From an uncultured Alphaproteobacteria bacterium (GTDB taxonomy: Bacteria > Pseudomonadota > Alphaproteobacteria > CAAGCB01 > CAG-977): a stretch of 64,000 nucleotides of DNA. The notes beneath the pieces were generated by a model. That model worked only from the letters and a program-made list of their open reading frames with translations, was not told where the DNA came from and did not search any database. This document shows, one piece after another, positions 9,240 to 18,079 of this stretch (positions within the stretch are counted from its first letter, which is position 1; every line of letters begins with the position of its first letter). The position numbers and the translations under genes are program-made. The DNA lies in assembly GCA_944393745.1 (NCBI GenBank), contig CALYBD010000001.1, positions 1 to 64,000 of the forward strand, written 5' to 3'.

Positions 9240-10004
9240 ATGACGAAACAGCCTTTGCTCAACAGCGCCGTTATCATGCCGAAAAACGGTCAAAAACCGA
9301 AACAACTGGTTATTTACCTGCACGGCATGGGCGGAACGGGGGAATCGAACGCCTGGTTTGCCGAAGAATTGCAACAGGTCATGCCAAACGCCGTTTTTTA
9401 CATTCCCGACGGGTTAGAAGCCATGGACGGAAACGAAGAAACGCGTCAATGGTTCAGTATTCCCAAAAATTTTAAAGACATCTGGTTTGCCATTCCGCCC
9501 GAAAAGCTGGGAAAAAAGCCGTTGAAGAAACTGACGCGTATGTACAAATGGTATAATTCCGCGGCGTTAAAAGTCATTGAATTTATCCGAGAGCGCATGA
9601 ATTTTCATAAAATCGGCGCACAGGACACCTATATTTTCGGCGTTTCTCAGGGAGCCATGATGGCTGTTCAGATGATTGCCGAATCCGATCTTTTGGCGGA
9701 CTGGAGCAAGGAAGGAACATTAATTCCACTGGGCGGTGTCATGATTATTGCCGGCTGTTTAATCAATGCCGCCGAAGTCGAGGCTCACCCGTCTTTGGCC
9801 CGGCCGGAATTTATTCTGATTCACGGTTCCGAAGACATAACGGTGCCTTTCCGCGCCCATTTGCTGACGGATAAAATCTTGTACAAATGCGGACAAAGAA
9901 CAGTTTCAAAAGTCATCTGGGGCAAAGACCACACCTTTTTTGAAAAAGAGGCCATGGACGAGATCCTGCGATTGGCAAAACCTTGGGGAGACCGTTATTT
10001 ATAA
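9240..10004 (+). CDS. Alpha/beta hydrolase, phospholipase/carboxylesterase family
   Basis: The 254-residue cytoplasmic serine hydrolase has an oxyanion region YLHGMGGTG near 27-34 and the nucleophile elbow GVSQG with S136. The probable triad partners are D199 in GSEDITVPF and H231 in GKDHTFF. This matches the Abhydrolase_2 family, which includes short-chain carboxylesterases and acyl-protein thioesterases. The substrate cannot be told. An AAGGAG ribosome site lies in the end of pheT, so it is the last gene of the pheST unit. Confidence 0.85.
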   Translation: MTKQPLLNSAVIMPKNGQKPKQLVIYLHGMGGTGESNAWFAEELQQVMPNAVFYIPDGLEAMDGNEETRQWFSIPKNFKDIWFAIPPEKLGKKPLKKLTRMYKWYNSAALKVIEFIRERMNFHKIGAQDTYIFGVSQGAMMAVQMIAESDLLADWSKEGTLIPLGGVMIIAGCLINAAEVEAHPSLARPEFILIHGSEDITVPFRAHLLTDKILYKCGQRTVSKVIWGKDHTFFEKEAMDEILRLAKPWGDRYL

Positions 10005-10009
10005 CAAAA

Positions 10010-10037
10010 AAAAGGCTTCGTTATCGCGAAGCCTTTT
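10010..10037. terminator. Bidirectional terminator overlapping a stop codon
   Basis: An 11-bp perfect stem (10010-10020 with 10027-10037) is flanked by A-rich and T-rich runs on either side, so it can end both the pheST-hydrolase transcript and the opposing gene. Its right arm encodes the last codons of the minus-strand gene. Confidence 0.85.
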
Positions 10038-10491
10038 TGATATATTCGACCGGCAAGAAGCCCTTGTTTAAAACGAACATATAGTGCCTGATTCGTTTAA
10101 AAAACAGGTCATCATCGTCTTGAACGGACTCCCAGGCCAATTTTGAAAAATCAAGCTGATGCACTTGTTCGATTCTGTCACCGTCAAACACCCAAACGGC
10201 TTCCACGATTTCATGATTATTTAAAAGATTTTCCGAAAAACAGAAACACTCCCGCCGTTTTTTAAACTCTCTTATTTTTCGGCAGCCCGTATCGGGCATC
10301 TGCTCTGTCAGACAGGAAATCGCCCGCGACCGCCCGGGAAAGATCGTTTCCAAATAATCAAGAATTCTTGCTTTTTTAAACGTCCCTGCCCTTTGCGCAT
10401 AGTGGCTTAATTGATTTTCCTTTAATAAAACAGGCGCTTTTATTCCTGTTTCCGACACATCGTTTGTAACGGTAATATATGAATACAGCAT
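10021..10491 (-). CDS. Hypothetical protein, 156 residues
   Basis: I do not recognise this protein. It has no signal peptide or membrane segment. It is a mixed alpha/beta sequence with paired cysteines (SCLTEQMPDTGC and ECFCF), a basic stretch REFKKRREC, then an acidic QDDDDLFF patch and a C-terminal HYMFVLNKGFLPVEYIKKASR. It is transcribed away from the peptidase pair at 10623-12464, and the two may share a regulatory region. Its coding potential is supported by a clean convergent terminator at its stop and the absence of a competing frame. Confidence 0.6.
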   Translation of the reverse strand: MLYSYITVTNDVSETGIKAPVLLKENQLSHYAQRAGTFKKARILDYLETIFPGRSRAISCLTEQMPDTGCRKIREFKKRRECFCFSENLLNNHEIVEAVWVFDGDRIEQVHQLDFSKLAWESVQDDDDLFFKRIRHYMFVLNKGFLPVEYIKKASR

Positions 10492-10565
10492 TTAAAAACG
10501 TTCCGATAAAAAACTCTTTTTTCAAAAGAGCAGTCTGTTTTCCTAAGCAATCCCCAAAAAATTAC

Positions 10566-10594
10566 TGGACAAATTTTTTAGACAAACGTATACT
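10566..10594 (+). promoter_or_regulatory. Promoter for the papain-like/zincin gene pair
   Basis: TGGACA at 10566-10571 and TATACT at 10589-10594 are separated by 17 bases. This places the transcript start near 10601 and therefore supports the ATG at 10623 over an in-frame ATG at 10479. Confidence 0.6.
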
Positions 10595-10622
10595 TTCTTC
10601 AGATCTCATCGGGAAAAATGTT

Positions 10623-11363
10623 ATGTCTGCTGAAAAAAATTGTAAAGCCACTTTATATTTATGTACACCTGTCGGAATGCTGAAACCGGGATACAACCCT
10701 TATGATCGGTCCGGAATTACGGCGCATACGGGACACGCTTTTGTCGGATTAACCGATGAAACCGGCAAGGAAACGTTATGGAGTTTTTCTTTTTCGCAGG
10801 CCAAAAACGATTTGGCAAAGGTCACCGGTTGTCCCGGCAAACTTTCGCAGTCTTTTCCGCGGTTTTCCGAATATAACGAGGCCATTGTCTATCCGATCAC
10901 ACGCGAACAATTTGACGCCGCCAACAAAAAGGTGGACGAGATCAAAAACAAAAAAATGACCTATCGCCTGTTTTCAACAAACTGTTCAACGGTTGCGTCG
11001 TCCATTCTGCGGGCGGCCGGCGTCGGCAAATGCCCGGTCATGGCGTTATCGCCGCATACGCTGACAATGAAAAAACGGGCGCTATTGACCAAGCGACGGG
11101 TTGAAGTGGCCTTTTTTAAAACCAAAAACAAAATCCGGGAAATGTTCGGACAGGAAAAGGCTCCCGAATCGAAACTGTTGGATAAGTTGCGCTCCAAACC
11201 GATGCCCGTTATGATCCGCGAAGGAACCAGAGCTTTTAATTATGAAGAAAAGCTGGATCCCGGCCGCATTGTCGATATGTTGGTGGATCGAAATGCCCAT
11301 AAACAAAAAGTATGGGGACAAAAATCTTTCTTTGATAAGATAAAAGATAAGTTTTCCAGATAA
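10623..11363 (+). CDS. Permuted papain-like (NlpC/P60-type) hydrolase, putative
   Basis: This is a 246-residue protein without an export signal. The histidines come before the cysteine: HTGHAFVGL (H35/H38), then a strand ending WSFSF, then LFSTNCSTVASSILRAAG with C121 at the start of a helix. This order is the mark of circularly permuted papain-like enzymes. The last 110 residues are basic and helical. The start was chosen from the promoter at 10566-10594. A copy starting at 10479 would need its transcript to begin inside the divergent gene. The zincin gene follows nine bases later. The target (peptide, isopeptide or lipid acyl bond) cannot be told. Confidence 0.6.
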   Translation: MSAEKNCKATLYLCTPVGMLKPGYNPYDRSGITAHTGHAFVGLTDETGKETLWSFSFSQAKNDLAKVTGCPGKLSQSFPRFSEYNEAIVYPITREQFDAANKKVDEIKNKKMTYRLFSTNCSTVASSILRAAGVGKCPVMALSPHTLTMKKRALLTKRRVEVAFFKTKNKIREMFGQEKAPESKLLDKLRSKPMPVMIREGTRAFNYEEKLDPGRIVDMLVDRNAHKQKVWGQKSFFDKIKDKFSR

Positions 11364-11372
11364 AGAGAAAAA

Positions 11373-12464
11373 ATGGCGGATATTCAGTTCCATTCTACTG
11401 AAATAGCATGCTTTTTCGCAGATTTACTGCAGGAACAGAACTTTGCCGTCCTGGCTTCTTTTAAAGAAAACAAAAAAGGAAATGATCCGCGTTGGATGGA
11501 TTGTATCAACGCTTTGCACCGGGCTGTCCAGACAGGAGAAGTTAAAAATATTAACGAATTGTCTTCTTTTGTTTTTGAAAAACAGCCGGGCCATGATTTT
11601 TCAAAGGAAGAACAAAAAGAAATAAAAAAAACGCTTGAAGCAGCCTATCAAAAATATGATGCTTATTATCAGCTTCATGCGGATCAGGCAGAGGCTTTTG
11701 CCCGAAAAAACAATGAACTGAAAAATGACCCGAACGTCGGGTACAGGCAGGAATTGGACGGTTTATGCGACTTGTTCGGCGTAACAAAAAATCAGACTTT
11801 TCATGCCATATTGGCACCGACGGCACAAAAAAGCGTAGAAGGACAGGCATGGAATCAAGGCTTTATTCAATACACCGATTTTTCACAGAAAAAAGCGGCC
11901 GCGGAATATATTGACGGTTCTCCTGTTTTACGTTCAAAGATATCGACACCGCTTCATGAATCAACGCATCTGATGTTCAAACAGGCCGGTTTGGAAGAAG
12001 CCTTCATGAATCCGAAATCGGACGGTATGAAAAAATTAGTACAGGCAATGGAAAACACTTTTAACAAAGATTCTTCCGCCCTTTTAAATCCTCATGCGCC
12101 GATCAGATGGAATGCCGTGCGCGCCATTGATGAAGCAATGGCTGCCGCAACCTGTAAATTTGTTGATATAAAACACGGCAACTGCGGCAAAGATCCGGAA
12201 AATCCGGACGTCAAAGAATGGTATAACGGTTTTAAAGCCGCCAACGATCTGGCGCCACATGCCTTTAAGCTTATAAAAGACTATATGAAACAAAATAAAA
12301 AAATCAATGATGTCTTCTTTGGCAAAATGGCCGATTTATACACCCGTTCACAAACACGTGAGCTGTCTTTGCAGCAAAAACTGATGCACTGCATGCCGAA
12401 AGAAGCTTCCGAATCGGCGATAAATCAAACTCTTTGCCGGCGAAAAAAGGATATTTCCCGATAA
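11373..12464 (+). CDS. Putative zinc metallopeptidase (HESTH zincin)
   Basis: This is a 363-residue cytoplasmic-type protein of a family I cannot name. The sequence STPLHESTHLMFKQ carries an HExxH motif (H195, E196, H199), and AIDEAMAAA about 55 residues later offers E254 as a third zinc ligand, the arrangement seen in gluzincins. The N-terminal 190 residues are mostly helical with several charged segments. It follows the papain-like gene by nine bases and shares its promoter. The lack of a signal peptide means either cytoplasmic action or delivery by a dedicated secretion system. No secretion genes are adjacent. Confidence 0.6.
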   Translation: MADIQFHSTEIACFFADLLQEQNFAVLASFKENKKGNDPRWMDCINALHRAVQTGEVKNINELSSFVFEKQPGHDFSKEEQKEIKKTLEAAYQKYDAYYQLHADQAEAFARKNNELKNDPNVGYRQELDGLCDLFGVTKNQTFHAILAPTAQKSVEGQAWNQGFIQYTDFSQKKAAAEYIDGSPVLRSKISTPLHESTHLMFKQAGLEEAFMNPKSDGMKKLVQAMENTFNKDSSALLNPHAPIRWNAVRAIDEAMAAATCKFVDIKHGNCGKDPENPDVKEWYNGFKAANDLAPHAFKLIKDYMKQNKKINDVFFGKMADLYTRSQTRELSLQQKLMHCMPKEASESAINQTLCRRKKDISR

Positions 12465-12466
12465 AT

Positions 12467-12862
12467 TTATTTTGCCGCTTCGCTTTGAATGCGTTCCACC
12501 ATGGCAAAAAAGCCGTTGCGTCGTGTCGGACTGAGATGAGATTCCAATCCCAATTGTTTAAAAACAGATTCAACGTCCGTCTGACGAATTTCTTCTTTGG
12601 TTTTGCCCGACAGAATAATGCGCAAAACGGCAATCAGCCCGCGGACAATATGTGCATCGCTTTCCCCGACAAACGTCAGAACATTATCCTTTATGTCCGT
12701 TTTCAGCCAGACCTGGCTCATACACCCGTCAACCTTTGTCTGATCGTTTTTATCCGCGGAATCCATCGGCGGCAGAGCATTCCCCAGTTCGATCAGGTAA
12801 GCGTAACGATCTTCCCAGTTTTCCAAAAATGAAAAGTTTTCAATCAGTTCTGCCGTATCCAT
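12467..12862 (-). CDS. sufE: Cysteine desulfuration protein SufE
   Basis: SufE accepts persulfide sulfur from the cysteine desulfurase SufS and passes it to the Fe-S scaffold. The 131-residue protein has the usual length and the active cysteine C47 in VDGCMSQVW, followed by the HIVRGLIAVLRIILSGKT helix typical of the family. It stands alone, away from other suf genes, and is convergent with the zincin gene with almost no gap. Confidence 0.95.
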   Translation of the reverse strand: MDTAELIENFSFLENWEDRYAYLIELGNALPPMDSADKNDQTKVDGCMSQVWLKTDIKDNVLTFVGESDAHIVRGLIAVLRIILSGKTKEEIRQTDVESVFKQLGLESHLSPTRRNGFFAMVERIQSEAAK

Positions 12863-13015
12863 TTTTATTTCCTTAAAAAAATCAGGTCACTATCCGTTTG
12901 TATATTTAATCTATATTTAAAAAAAATCCATGTTAAATTTCCGGCAAAAACAGATTTTCTGAAAACAGAAACAAACCGCCGGTAAAAACAAAAATTTTGC
13001 ATAAAAATATAGACA

Positions 13016-13043
13016 AAAAAATCCCCGCCTTCAAAAGACGGGG
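13016..13043 (-). terminator. Rho-independent terminator of the response regulator gene
   Basis: On the minus strand a 9-bp stem with one G-T pair (13035-13043 with 13023-13031) closes a three-base loop and is followed by seven T residues. Confidence 0.88.
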
Positions 13044-13051
13044 ACGTTTTT

Positions 13052-13708
13052 TTAAGCTTCCAAAATTCCCAACCTTTGAGCCGTAACAACGGCTTTTGTT
13101 CTGTTTTCCACATGCAGGTGACGCAGCAAAGCGTTAATATGCAGTTTCACCGTTGCTTCCGAAACATTCATTTCATAGGCGATTTGTTTATTGGACAATC
13201 CGTTGCTGAGATGCTGCAACACTTCGCTTTGCCGATAGGTCAGATTTTTTCCGTTCGGTAATGTATGGGTTAAAATTCTGCCTTCTCCCGGCAAGCGCGG
13301 ACGTTTTTGCAATCCCTTTAAAACAGCCGGAGGAACATATAAATTACCGTCAACAATCAAACGCAACGCATTGATAATTAAAGAATCCGGAGATAATTTT
13401 GTAATATAACCGACGGCGCCGAAGCTGAATGCATCAAGAATATCTTTTTGATTTTCGTTTTCGCTCAATACGACCAACCGGGCTTGCGGGAAAATAATTT
13501 TTAACGATTGAAATTTTTCTTTCCATTCAGCGCCCATAATATCACTGTCAATAAAAATTAAATCAAAATCCTTTTTTTGATCGGCCAGAGCCGTAACAGA
13601 CGGGAAATCCGTTACTTCCTGCAGTTCTGTCAAAGCATCAAAACGTTGTAATTGTCGACTGAAACCTTCACGAAATAAAGTATGATTGTCAGCAATTAAA
13701 ATTTTCAT
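13052..13708 (-). CDS. NarL/FixJ-type response regulator (orphan)
   Basis: The 218-residue protein has a receiver domain (about 1-120) with acidic residue D7, phospho-acceptor D54, S82 and K104, followed by a LuxR-type helix-turn-helix (about 155-215) containing LTYRQSEVLQHLSNGLSNKQIAYEMNVSE-like sequence and TVKLHINALLRHL. No histidine kinase gene is adjacent, so the partner is unknown. It is transcribed away from the pyrophosphatase gene across a 338-bp AT-rich gap and might regulate it, but nothing in the sequence proves that. Confidence 0.93.
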   Translation of the reverse strand: MKILIADNHTLFREGFSRQLQRFDALTELQEVTDFPSVTALADQKKDFDLIFIDSDIMGAEWKEKFQSLKIIFPQARLVVLSENENQKDILDAFSFGAVGYITKLSPDSLIINALRLIVDGNLYVPPAVLKGLQKRPRLPGEGRILTHTLPNGKNLTYRQSEVLQHLSNGLSNKQIAYEMNVSEATVKLHINALLRHLHVENRTKAVVTAQRLGILEA

Positions 13709-14046
13709 CTTTTTATCCTTTCTTAAAGATTAAATCGAATTTTCATTATTCAACCCTAAGAAAAATACTTGAACAAAGATAGATATCTAAACGAATTAAG
13801 ACTAAATAACTAATTCTTTTTTTGTTTATAATTCTTTTTAAAAAAACAAAATATTCCGTTTATATCAAAGAAAACAACAGAATATTGTATGATATACTTT
13901 TTTCTATAGTTTTTTTGATATAAAAAAAATCGCCTTTTTGACAGAGTGATTGATTAGACAAAAGAAAAATTTTTTCACTTTTGTTTGACTCTTTTTGGCA
14001 AAAAGATCAGTATAAATATCTTATGCAATAATTTTTAGAGGATTTT
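13709..14046. other. AT-rich divergent intergenic region
   Basis: This 338-bp gap separates the response regulator gene from hppA and must hold both promoters. It is very AT-rich. A short hairpin pairs acaaaag near 13958 with cttttgt near 13979. TTGACT (13985-13990) and TATAAA (14011-14016) occur ahead of hppA, but 20 bases apart, too far for a standard promoter. No gene was found in it. Confidence 0.6.
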
Positions 14047-16452
14047 ATGAAAAATATCTGTCTTTTCCTGTTCTTATCGGTTTTTTGTCTGGCCGGCGGT
14101 CCCGCCTTTGCCAGCGAAGCCGATTTGGTCTTGCCCGATTTATCTTACAGTTTTGAATTATTCGGCCAAACAATGACCGGCAAAGGACTGCTGTCAATCG
14201 GTATGATCGTCTGTTTTGCGGGTATGGCGTTCGGTATCAGCGAATATATCCGCATAAAAAAACTGCCTGTCCATAAAGCGATGGAAGATGTCTCGATTCT
14301 GATTCATAAAACGTGCGATACCTATTTATTCCAACAAATCAAGTTATTGTGTCTGCTGGAAATCATTATCGGCGCTTGTTTGTTTTATTATTTTTATATT
14401 CTGCGTGACTTTCCGTTACTGCGCGTCGGTATTATTTTTATGTGGTCTTTGTTGGGAATTGCCGGTTCCGTATGCGTTGCCTGGTTCGGCATTATCATCA
14501 ACAACTACGCCAACTGCCGTACGGCATTTGCGGCTTTGCGCGCCAAACCGGACGAAGTAATGGCTTTGCCGCTGCGTTCCGGCATGTCAATCGGCGTTTT
14601 GCTGATTTGTGTCGAATTGGTTTTAATGCTGGTTATTCTGTTATTCGTTTCCCCGGAAGACGCCGGTTCCTGTTTTATCGGTTTTGCGATCGGCGAATCG
14701 CTGGGCGCTTCCGTGTTACGTATTTGCGGCGGTATTTTCACAAAAATTGCCGACATCGGTTCGGATTTAATGAAAATCTTTTTCAATATTAAAGAAGATG
14801 ATGCCCGCAATCCCGGTGTTACCGCGGACTGTACCGGCGATAATGCCGGCGATTCCGTCGGTCCGACGGCGGACGGGTTCGAAACGTACGGCGTTACCGG
14901 CGTTGCTTTAATCACCTTTATCGTCCTGGCGGTCGGCATGACATTGAATCCGGACGGATCCACCACATTGACGCCGGGCGGATTGTCTGTACAGGCAACT
15001 TTAATCGTATGGATCTTTACCATGCGTATTTTAATGATCATCACGTCCATTCTGGCGTACGTGCTGAACATGAAGATTTATAAGTTTTTTATGGGCAGCA
15101 AGTTTAATTTTGAACTGCCGCTGACTTTGCTGGTATGGTTAAGCTCTTTATTATCCATCGGCATTACTTACGGCGTCAGCTACCTTTTGTTGTCGGGATA
15201 CGGCGATGGTCTGTGGTATAAATTATCAACCATTATCAGCTGCGGAACGTTATCGGCCGCGTTAATCCCCGAATTAACAAAAGTCTTTACGTCTTCGGGA
15301 TCGAAACATGTCCGCGAAGTCGTTAATGCCGGCCGCGAAGGCGGTGCTTCGCTGTCCATTCTGTCCGGTCTGGTTGCCGGTAATTTCAGCGCATTCTGGA
15401 AAGGCATGACCTTTACGGCATTGATGCTGATTGCTTATTGGACAGCGTGCAGCGGTCTGGAAGAAATTATGATCTTCCCGTCTGTCTTTGCGTTCGGACT
15501 GGTGGCGTTCGGTATGCTCAGCATGGGACCGGTCACGATTGCCGTTGACAGCTACGGTCCCGTCACGGACAATGCACAGTCGGTGTTTGAATTGTCTCAG
15601 ATCGAACAAATTCCGGGCATTGCCGAAGAAATTAAAAACACTTACGGCTTTGAACCCGATTTTGAAAAAGGAAAATTTTATCTGGAAGAAAACGATTCCG
15701 CCGGCAATACGTTCAAAGCAACGGCAAAACCTGTTTTAATCGGAACGGCTGTTATGGGTGCCACAACAATGATCTTTTCGATCATTTTGATGTTGCATTT
15801 ACAGCTGAGCCTGCTGGATCCGCGCGTTTTAATCGGCCTGCTGGCCGGCGGCGCCATTATTTACTGGTTCTGCGGGGCTTCGATTCAGGCGGTTACGGCC
15901 GGAGCCTATCGTGCCGTTGAATACATTAAAGACAACATTCATCTGGAAAATACGCAGAAAGCCTCTGTCAAAGATTCCAAAGCCGTTGTCCGAATCTGCA
16001 CGACTTATGCGCAAAACGGTATGATTAACATTTTTGGCGCTTTGTTTTCCTTTACACTGGCTTTTGCCTGTTTTGACCCGACATTCTTTGCCAGCTATCT
16101 GGTATCAATTGCCATTTTCGGCTTATACCAGGCCATCTTTATGGCAAATGCGGGCGGTGCCTGGGACAACGCGAAAAAACTGGTCGAAGTCGATATGCAT
16201 GAAAAAGGAACAGAACTGCACGCGTCAACCGTTGTCGGCGATACCGTGGGCGATCCGTTCAAAGACACTTCTTCGGTCGCGTTAAATCCGATTATTAAAT
16301 TTACAACTTTATTCGGTTTATTGGCGGTTGAAATAGCCGTATCGTCTCAGGAAACGGCAATCTGGATCGGCAGTCTGCTGTTGGTGGTCGGGCTGTTCTT
16401 TACAATCCGGTCATTTTACAGCATGCGCATTCCGGTGCCTTTGGACGACTGA
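14047..16452 (+). CDS. hppA: Membrane-bound pyrophosphatase, divergent H+-PPase type
   Basis: The enzyme hydrolyses pyrophosphate in the cytosol and pumps protons across the inner membrane. The 801-residue protein has about 16 membrane segments. Its core reads ADIGSDLMK (236-243) and, further on, DCTGDNAGDSVGPTADGFETY. Canonical enzymes have ADVGADLVGKVE and DNVGDNVGD instead. K557 in GNTFKATAK matches the lysine that makes canonical enzymes potassium-independent. These traits fit the divergent, sodium-regulated H+-PPase subfamily described from Chlorobium limicola and Cellulomonas fimi. A signal-like N-terminus ending AFAS precedes the first conserved helix. AGAGGA precedes the ATG and a strong terminator follows. 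Confidence 0.92.
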   Translation: MKNICLFLFLSVFCLAGGPAFASEADLVLPDLSYSFELFGQTMTGKGLLSIGMIVCFAGMAFGISEYIRIKKLPVHKAMEDVSILIHKTCDTYLFQQIKLLCLLEIIIGACLFYYFYILRDFPLLRVGIIFMWSLLGIAGSVCVAWFGIIINNYANCRTAFAALRAKPDEVMALPLRSGMSIGVLLICVELVLMLVILLFVSPEDAGSCFIGFAIGESLGASVLRICGGIFTKIADIGSDLMKIFFNIKEDDARNPGVTADCTGDNAGDSVGPTADGFETYGVTGVALITFIVLAVGMTLNPDGSTTLTPGGLSVQATLIVWIFTMRILMIITSILAYVLNMKIYKFFMGSKFNFELPLTLLVWLSSLLSIGITYGVSYLLLSGYGDGLWYKLSTIISCGTLSAALIPELTKVFTSSGSKHVREVVNAGREGGASLSILSGLVAGNFSAFWKGMTFTALMLIAYWTACSGLEEIMIFPSVFAFGLVAFGMLSMGPVTIAVDSYGPVTDNAQSVFELSQIEQIPGIAEEIKNTYGFEPDFEKGKFYLEENDSAGNTFKATAKPVLIGTAVMGATTMIFSIILMLHLQLSLLDPRVLIGLLAGGAIIYWFCGASIQAVTAGAYRAVEYIKDNIHLENTQKASVKDSKAVVRICTTYAQNGMINIFGALFSFTLAFACFDPTFFASYLVSIAIFGLYQAIFMANAGGAWDNAKKLVEVDMHEKGTELHASTVVGDTVGDPFKDTSSVALNPIIKFTTLFGLLAVEIAVSSQETAIWIGSLLLVVGLFFTIRSFYSMRIPVPLDD

Positions 16453-16455
16453 AGC

Positions 16456-16485
16456 AAAAACCCCGCATAACGCGGGGTTTTTTTT
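16456..16485 (+). terminator. Rho-independent terminator after hppA
   Basis: An 11-bp perfect stem (16456-16466 with 16472-16482) closes a five-base loop and continues into a T run. The A-rich left flank lets it also work for the opposing ankyrin gene. Confidence 0.9.
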
Positions 16486-16496
16486 ACTTGTTCAAA

Positions 16497-18062
16497 TCAT
16501 TGCCGGTTTTGTATAAATTCTTTTAGTTTTTGAGCCGCCGAAACGCCTTGCTTCGCATTTTTTCCAGCATAATCAATCGCCGTTTTGCCATTTTTGTCTT
16601 TAACTGAAAAATCAGCGCCGGCCTTGATCAAAACTTCGGCAACAAGAGGATTCGCATTAAACCCGGCGGCATACATCAAAGCCGTTTTTCCCGACCAATC
16701 CGTTGCATTCAGCTTTGCGCCGGCCTTGATCAAAGCCTCCGTCACCGAAGGATCAGAGCAGTTTTCCGCCGTATGCATCAGCAGATTTCTGCCGAAAATT
16801 CCTTTGCGATCCGCATCGGCTTTGGCGGCAATAAGCGGCTTTACGGCATTAAAATTATTGTTGACGACGGCAAAAATCAAAGGTGTCGCTCCAAACGTAT
16901 TTTCTTTATTCGGATCTTCACCGGCTTTAACAAATATATCAATGATTTCGGGATTAGCATTAAATCCGGCGGCATACATCAGGGGTGTCGTTTCATGCAT
17001 ATCCCCTTTGTTGATTTTTGCCCCGGCCTTAATCAAGGTCTGCAAAACAGCCGGATTTGTATTCATGGCCGCATAGACCGCAACGGTTTTTCCTTCTTCG
17101 TCTTCGGCATTCACATCGGCCTTGGCATTGATCAACGTTTCCAGAACAGCCGGATCCGTTGATTTTTCCGCAGCATACATCAGGGCGGTTTTTTGATCTT
17201 CATCAACGCCGTTCACATCGGCTTTGGCGTTGATCAGTGTTTCCAAAACAGCCGGATCTGCTGATTTTTCCGCAGCATGCATCAGGGCTGTTTTTCCTTT
17301 TTCGTCTTTGGCGTTCACATCGGATTTTGCCTTAATCAGGATTTCCAAAACAGCCGGAGAAGCTTTTTTCCCGACAGCATGCATTAAAACCGTTTTACCG
17401 GACTTATCACGAATTCCGATATCCGCCCCCGATTTCAATAATTCCTGCAACACGGCCGGATCCATATTGGCCGCGGCATACATCAACGGCGTGTAACCGA
17501 AATCGTCCCGGGCATTGATATCGGCTTTGGCTTTAACCAGCACTTTTACGGCTTTCGGATCCGTATATTTTTCAGCAATATCCATCAAAGGCGTTTGCCC
17601 GGACCGATCCCGGGCATTCACATCTGCTTTTGCTTTAACCAAGACGGCTAAAACGTCGGCGCTGGTATTATATTGTGACGCGTAGTGCAAAACAGGTGAG
17701 CCGTATTTATCCGTTGCATTGATATCGGCACCGGCTTTAATAAGTATTTTGGCATATACCGGATCAGCATTTTCAGCCGCGTATGTCAACGGACTTCTTT
17801 GAACGGAGTCACTTTTCAGATTGACGTCGGCGCCGGCTTTGATCAATGCTTTTACAACGGCCGGTGAAGCGTCCGAAACGGCATACATCAAAGCGGTTTT
17901 TCCGTTTTCATCCTTTTGATTGACATCACCCCAAGCTTTAATTTTCTTTTTTACTTCTTTAACAGACAGGTTTTCCCAATCGATTTTTTCAAAATCAACG
18001 GCCCAAACCGGCTGTATACACACAAAACAAAAAAGAATTACTGCCAAAAAACGGTTTTTCAT
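16497..18062 (-). CDS. Exported ankyrin-repeat protein
   Basis: The 521-residue protein has a signal peptide (about 1-21, ending PVWA) and then roughly fourteen tandem ankyrin repeats of about 33 residues covering nearly the whole chain. Typical units read DVNAKDEKGKTALMHAAEKS and PAVLETLINAKA. Neighbouring repeats are very alike in DNA as well as protein, so some arose by recent duplication. Ankyrin arrays bind other proteins. The signal peptide points to the periplasm or outside the cell. GGAGGT precedes the ATG. Periplasmic ankyrin proteins occur in free-living bacteria too, so a host-directed role is only possible. Confidence 0.92.
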   Translation of the reverse strand: MKNRFLAVILFCFVCIQPVWAVDFEKIDWENLSVKEVKKKIKAWGDVNQKDENGKTALMYAVSDASPAVVKALIKAGADVNLKSDSVQRSPLTYAAENADPVYAKILIKAGADINATDKYGSPVLHYASQYNTSADVLAVLVKAKADVNARDRSGQTPLMDIAEKYTDPKAVKVLVKAKADINARDDFGYTPLMYAAANMDPAVLQELLKSGADIGIRDKSGKTVLMHAVGKKASPAVLEILIKAKSDVNAKDEKGKTALMHAAEKSADPAVLETLINAKADVNGVDEDQKTALMYAAEKSTDPAVLETLINAKADVNAEDEEGKTVAVYAAMNTNPAVLQTLIKAGAKINKGDMHETTPLMYAAGFNANPEIIDIFVKAGEDPNKENTFGATPLIFAVVNNNFNAVKPLIAAKADADRKGIFGRNLLMHTAENCSDPSVTEALIKAGAKLNATDWSGKTALMYAAGFNANPLVAEVLIKAGADFSVKDKNGKTAIDYAGKNAKQGVSAAQKLKEFIQNRQ

Positions 18063-18079
18063 TTTTACCTCCCGAAGGA

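Noticed and set aside
10479-10622. 48-residue N-terminal extension of the papain-like protein
   Set aside because: It overlaps the divergent gene, has no ribosome site, and a good promoter lies inside it, so the ATG at 10623 was preferred.
13985-14016. Promoter for hppA from TTGACT and TATAAA
   Set aside because: The 20-base spacing is too long for a standard promoter, so it is only mentioned under the intergenic region.
14505-15071. 188-codon frame antisense to hppA
   Set aside because: It mirrors membrane-helix codons of hppA, has no ribosome site and no recognisable protein features.
16585-17162. Long plus-strand frames inside the ankyrin gene
   Set aside because: They arise from the periodic codon pattern of the ankyrin repeats on the opposite strand.
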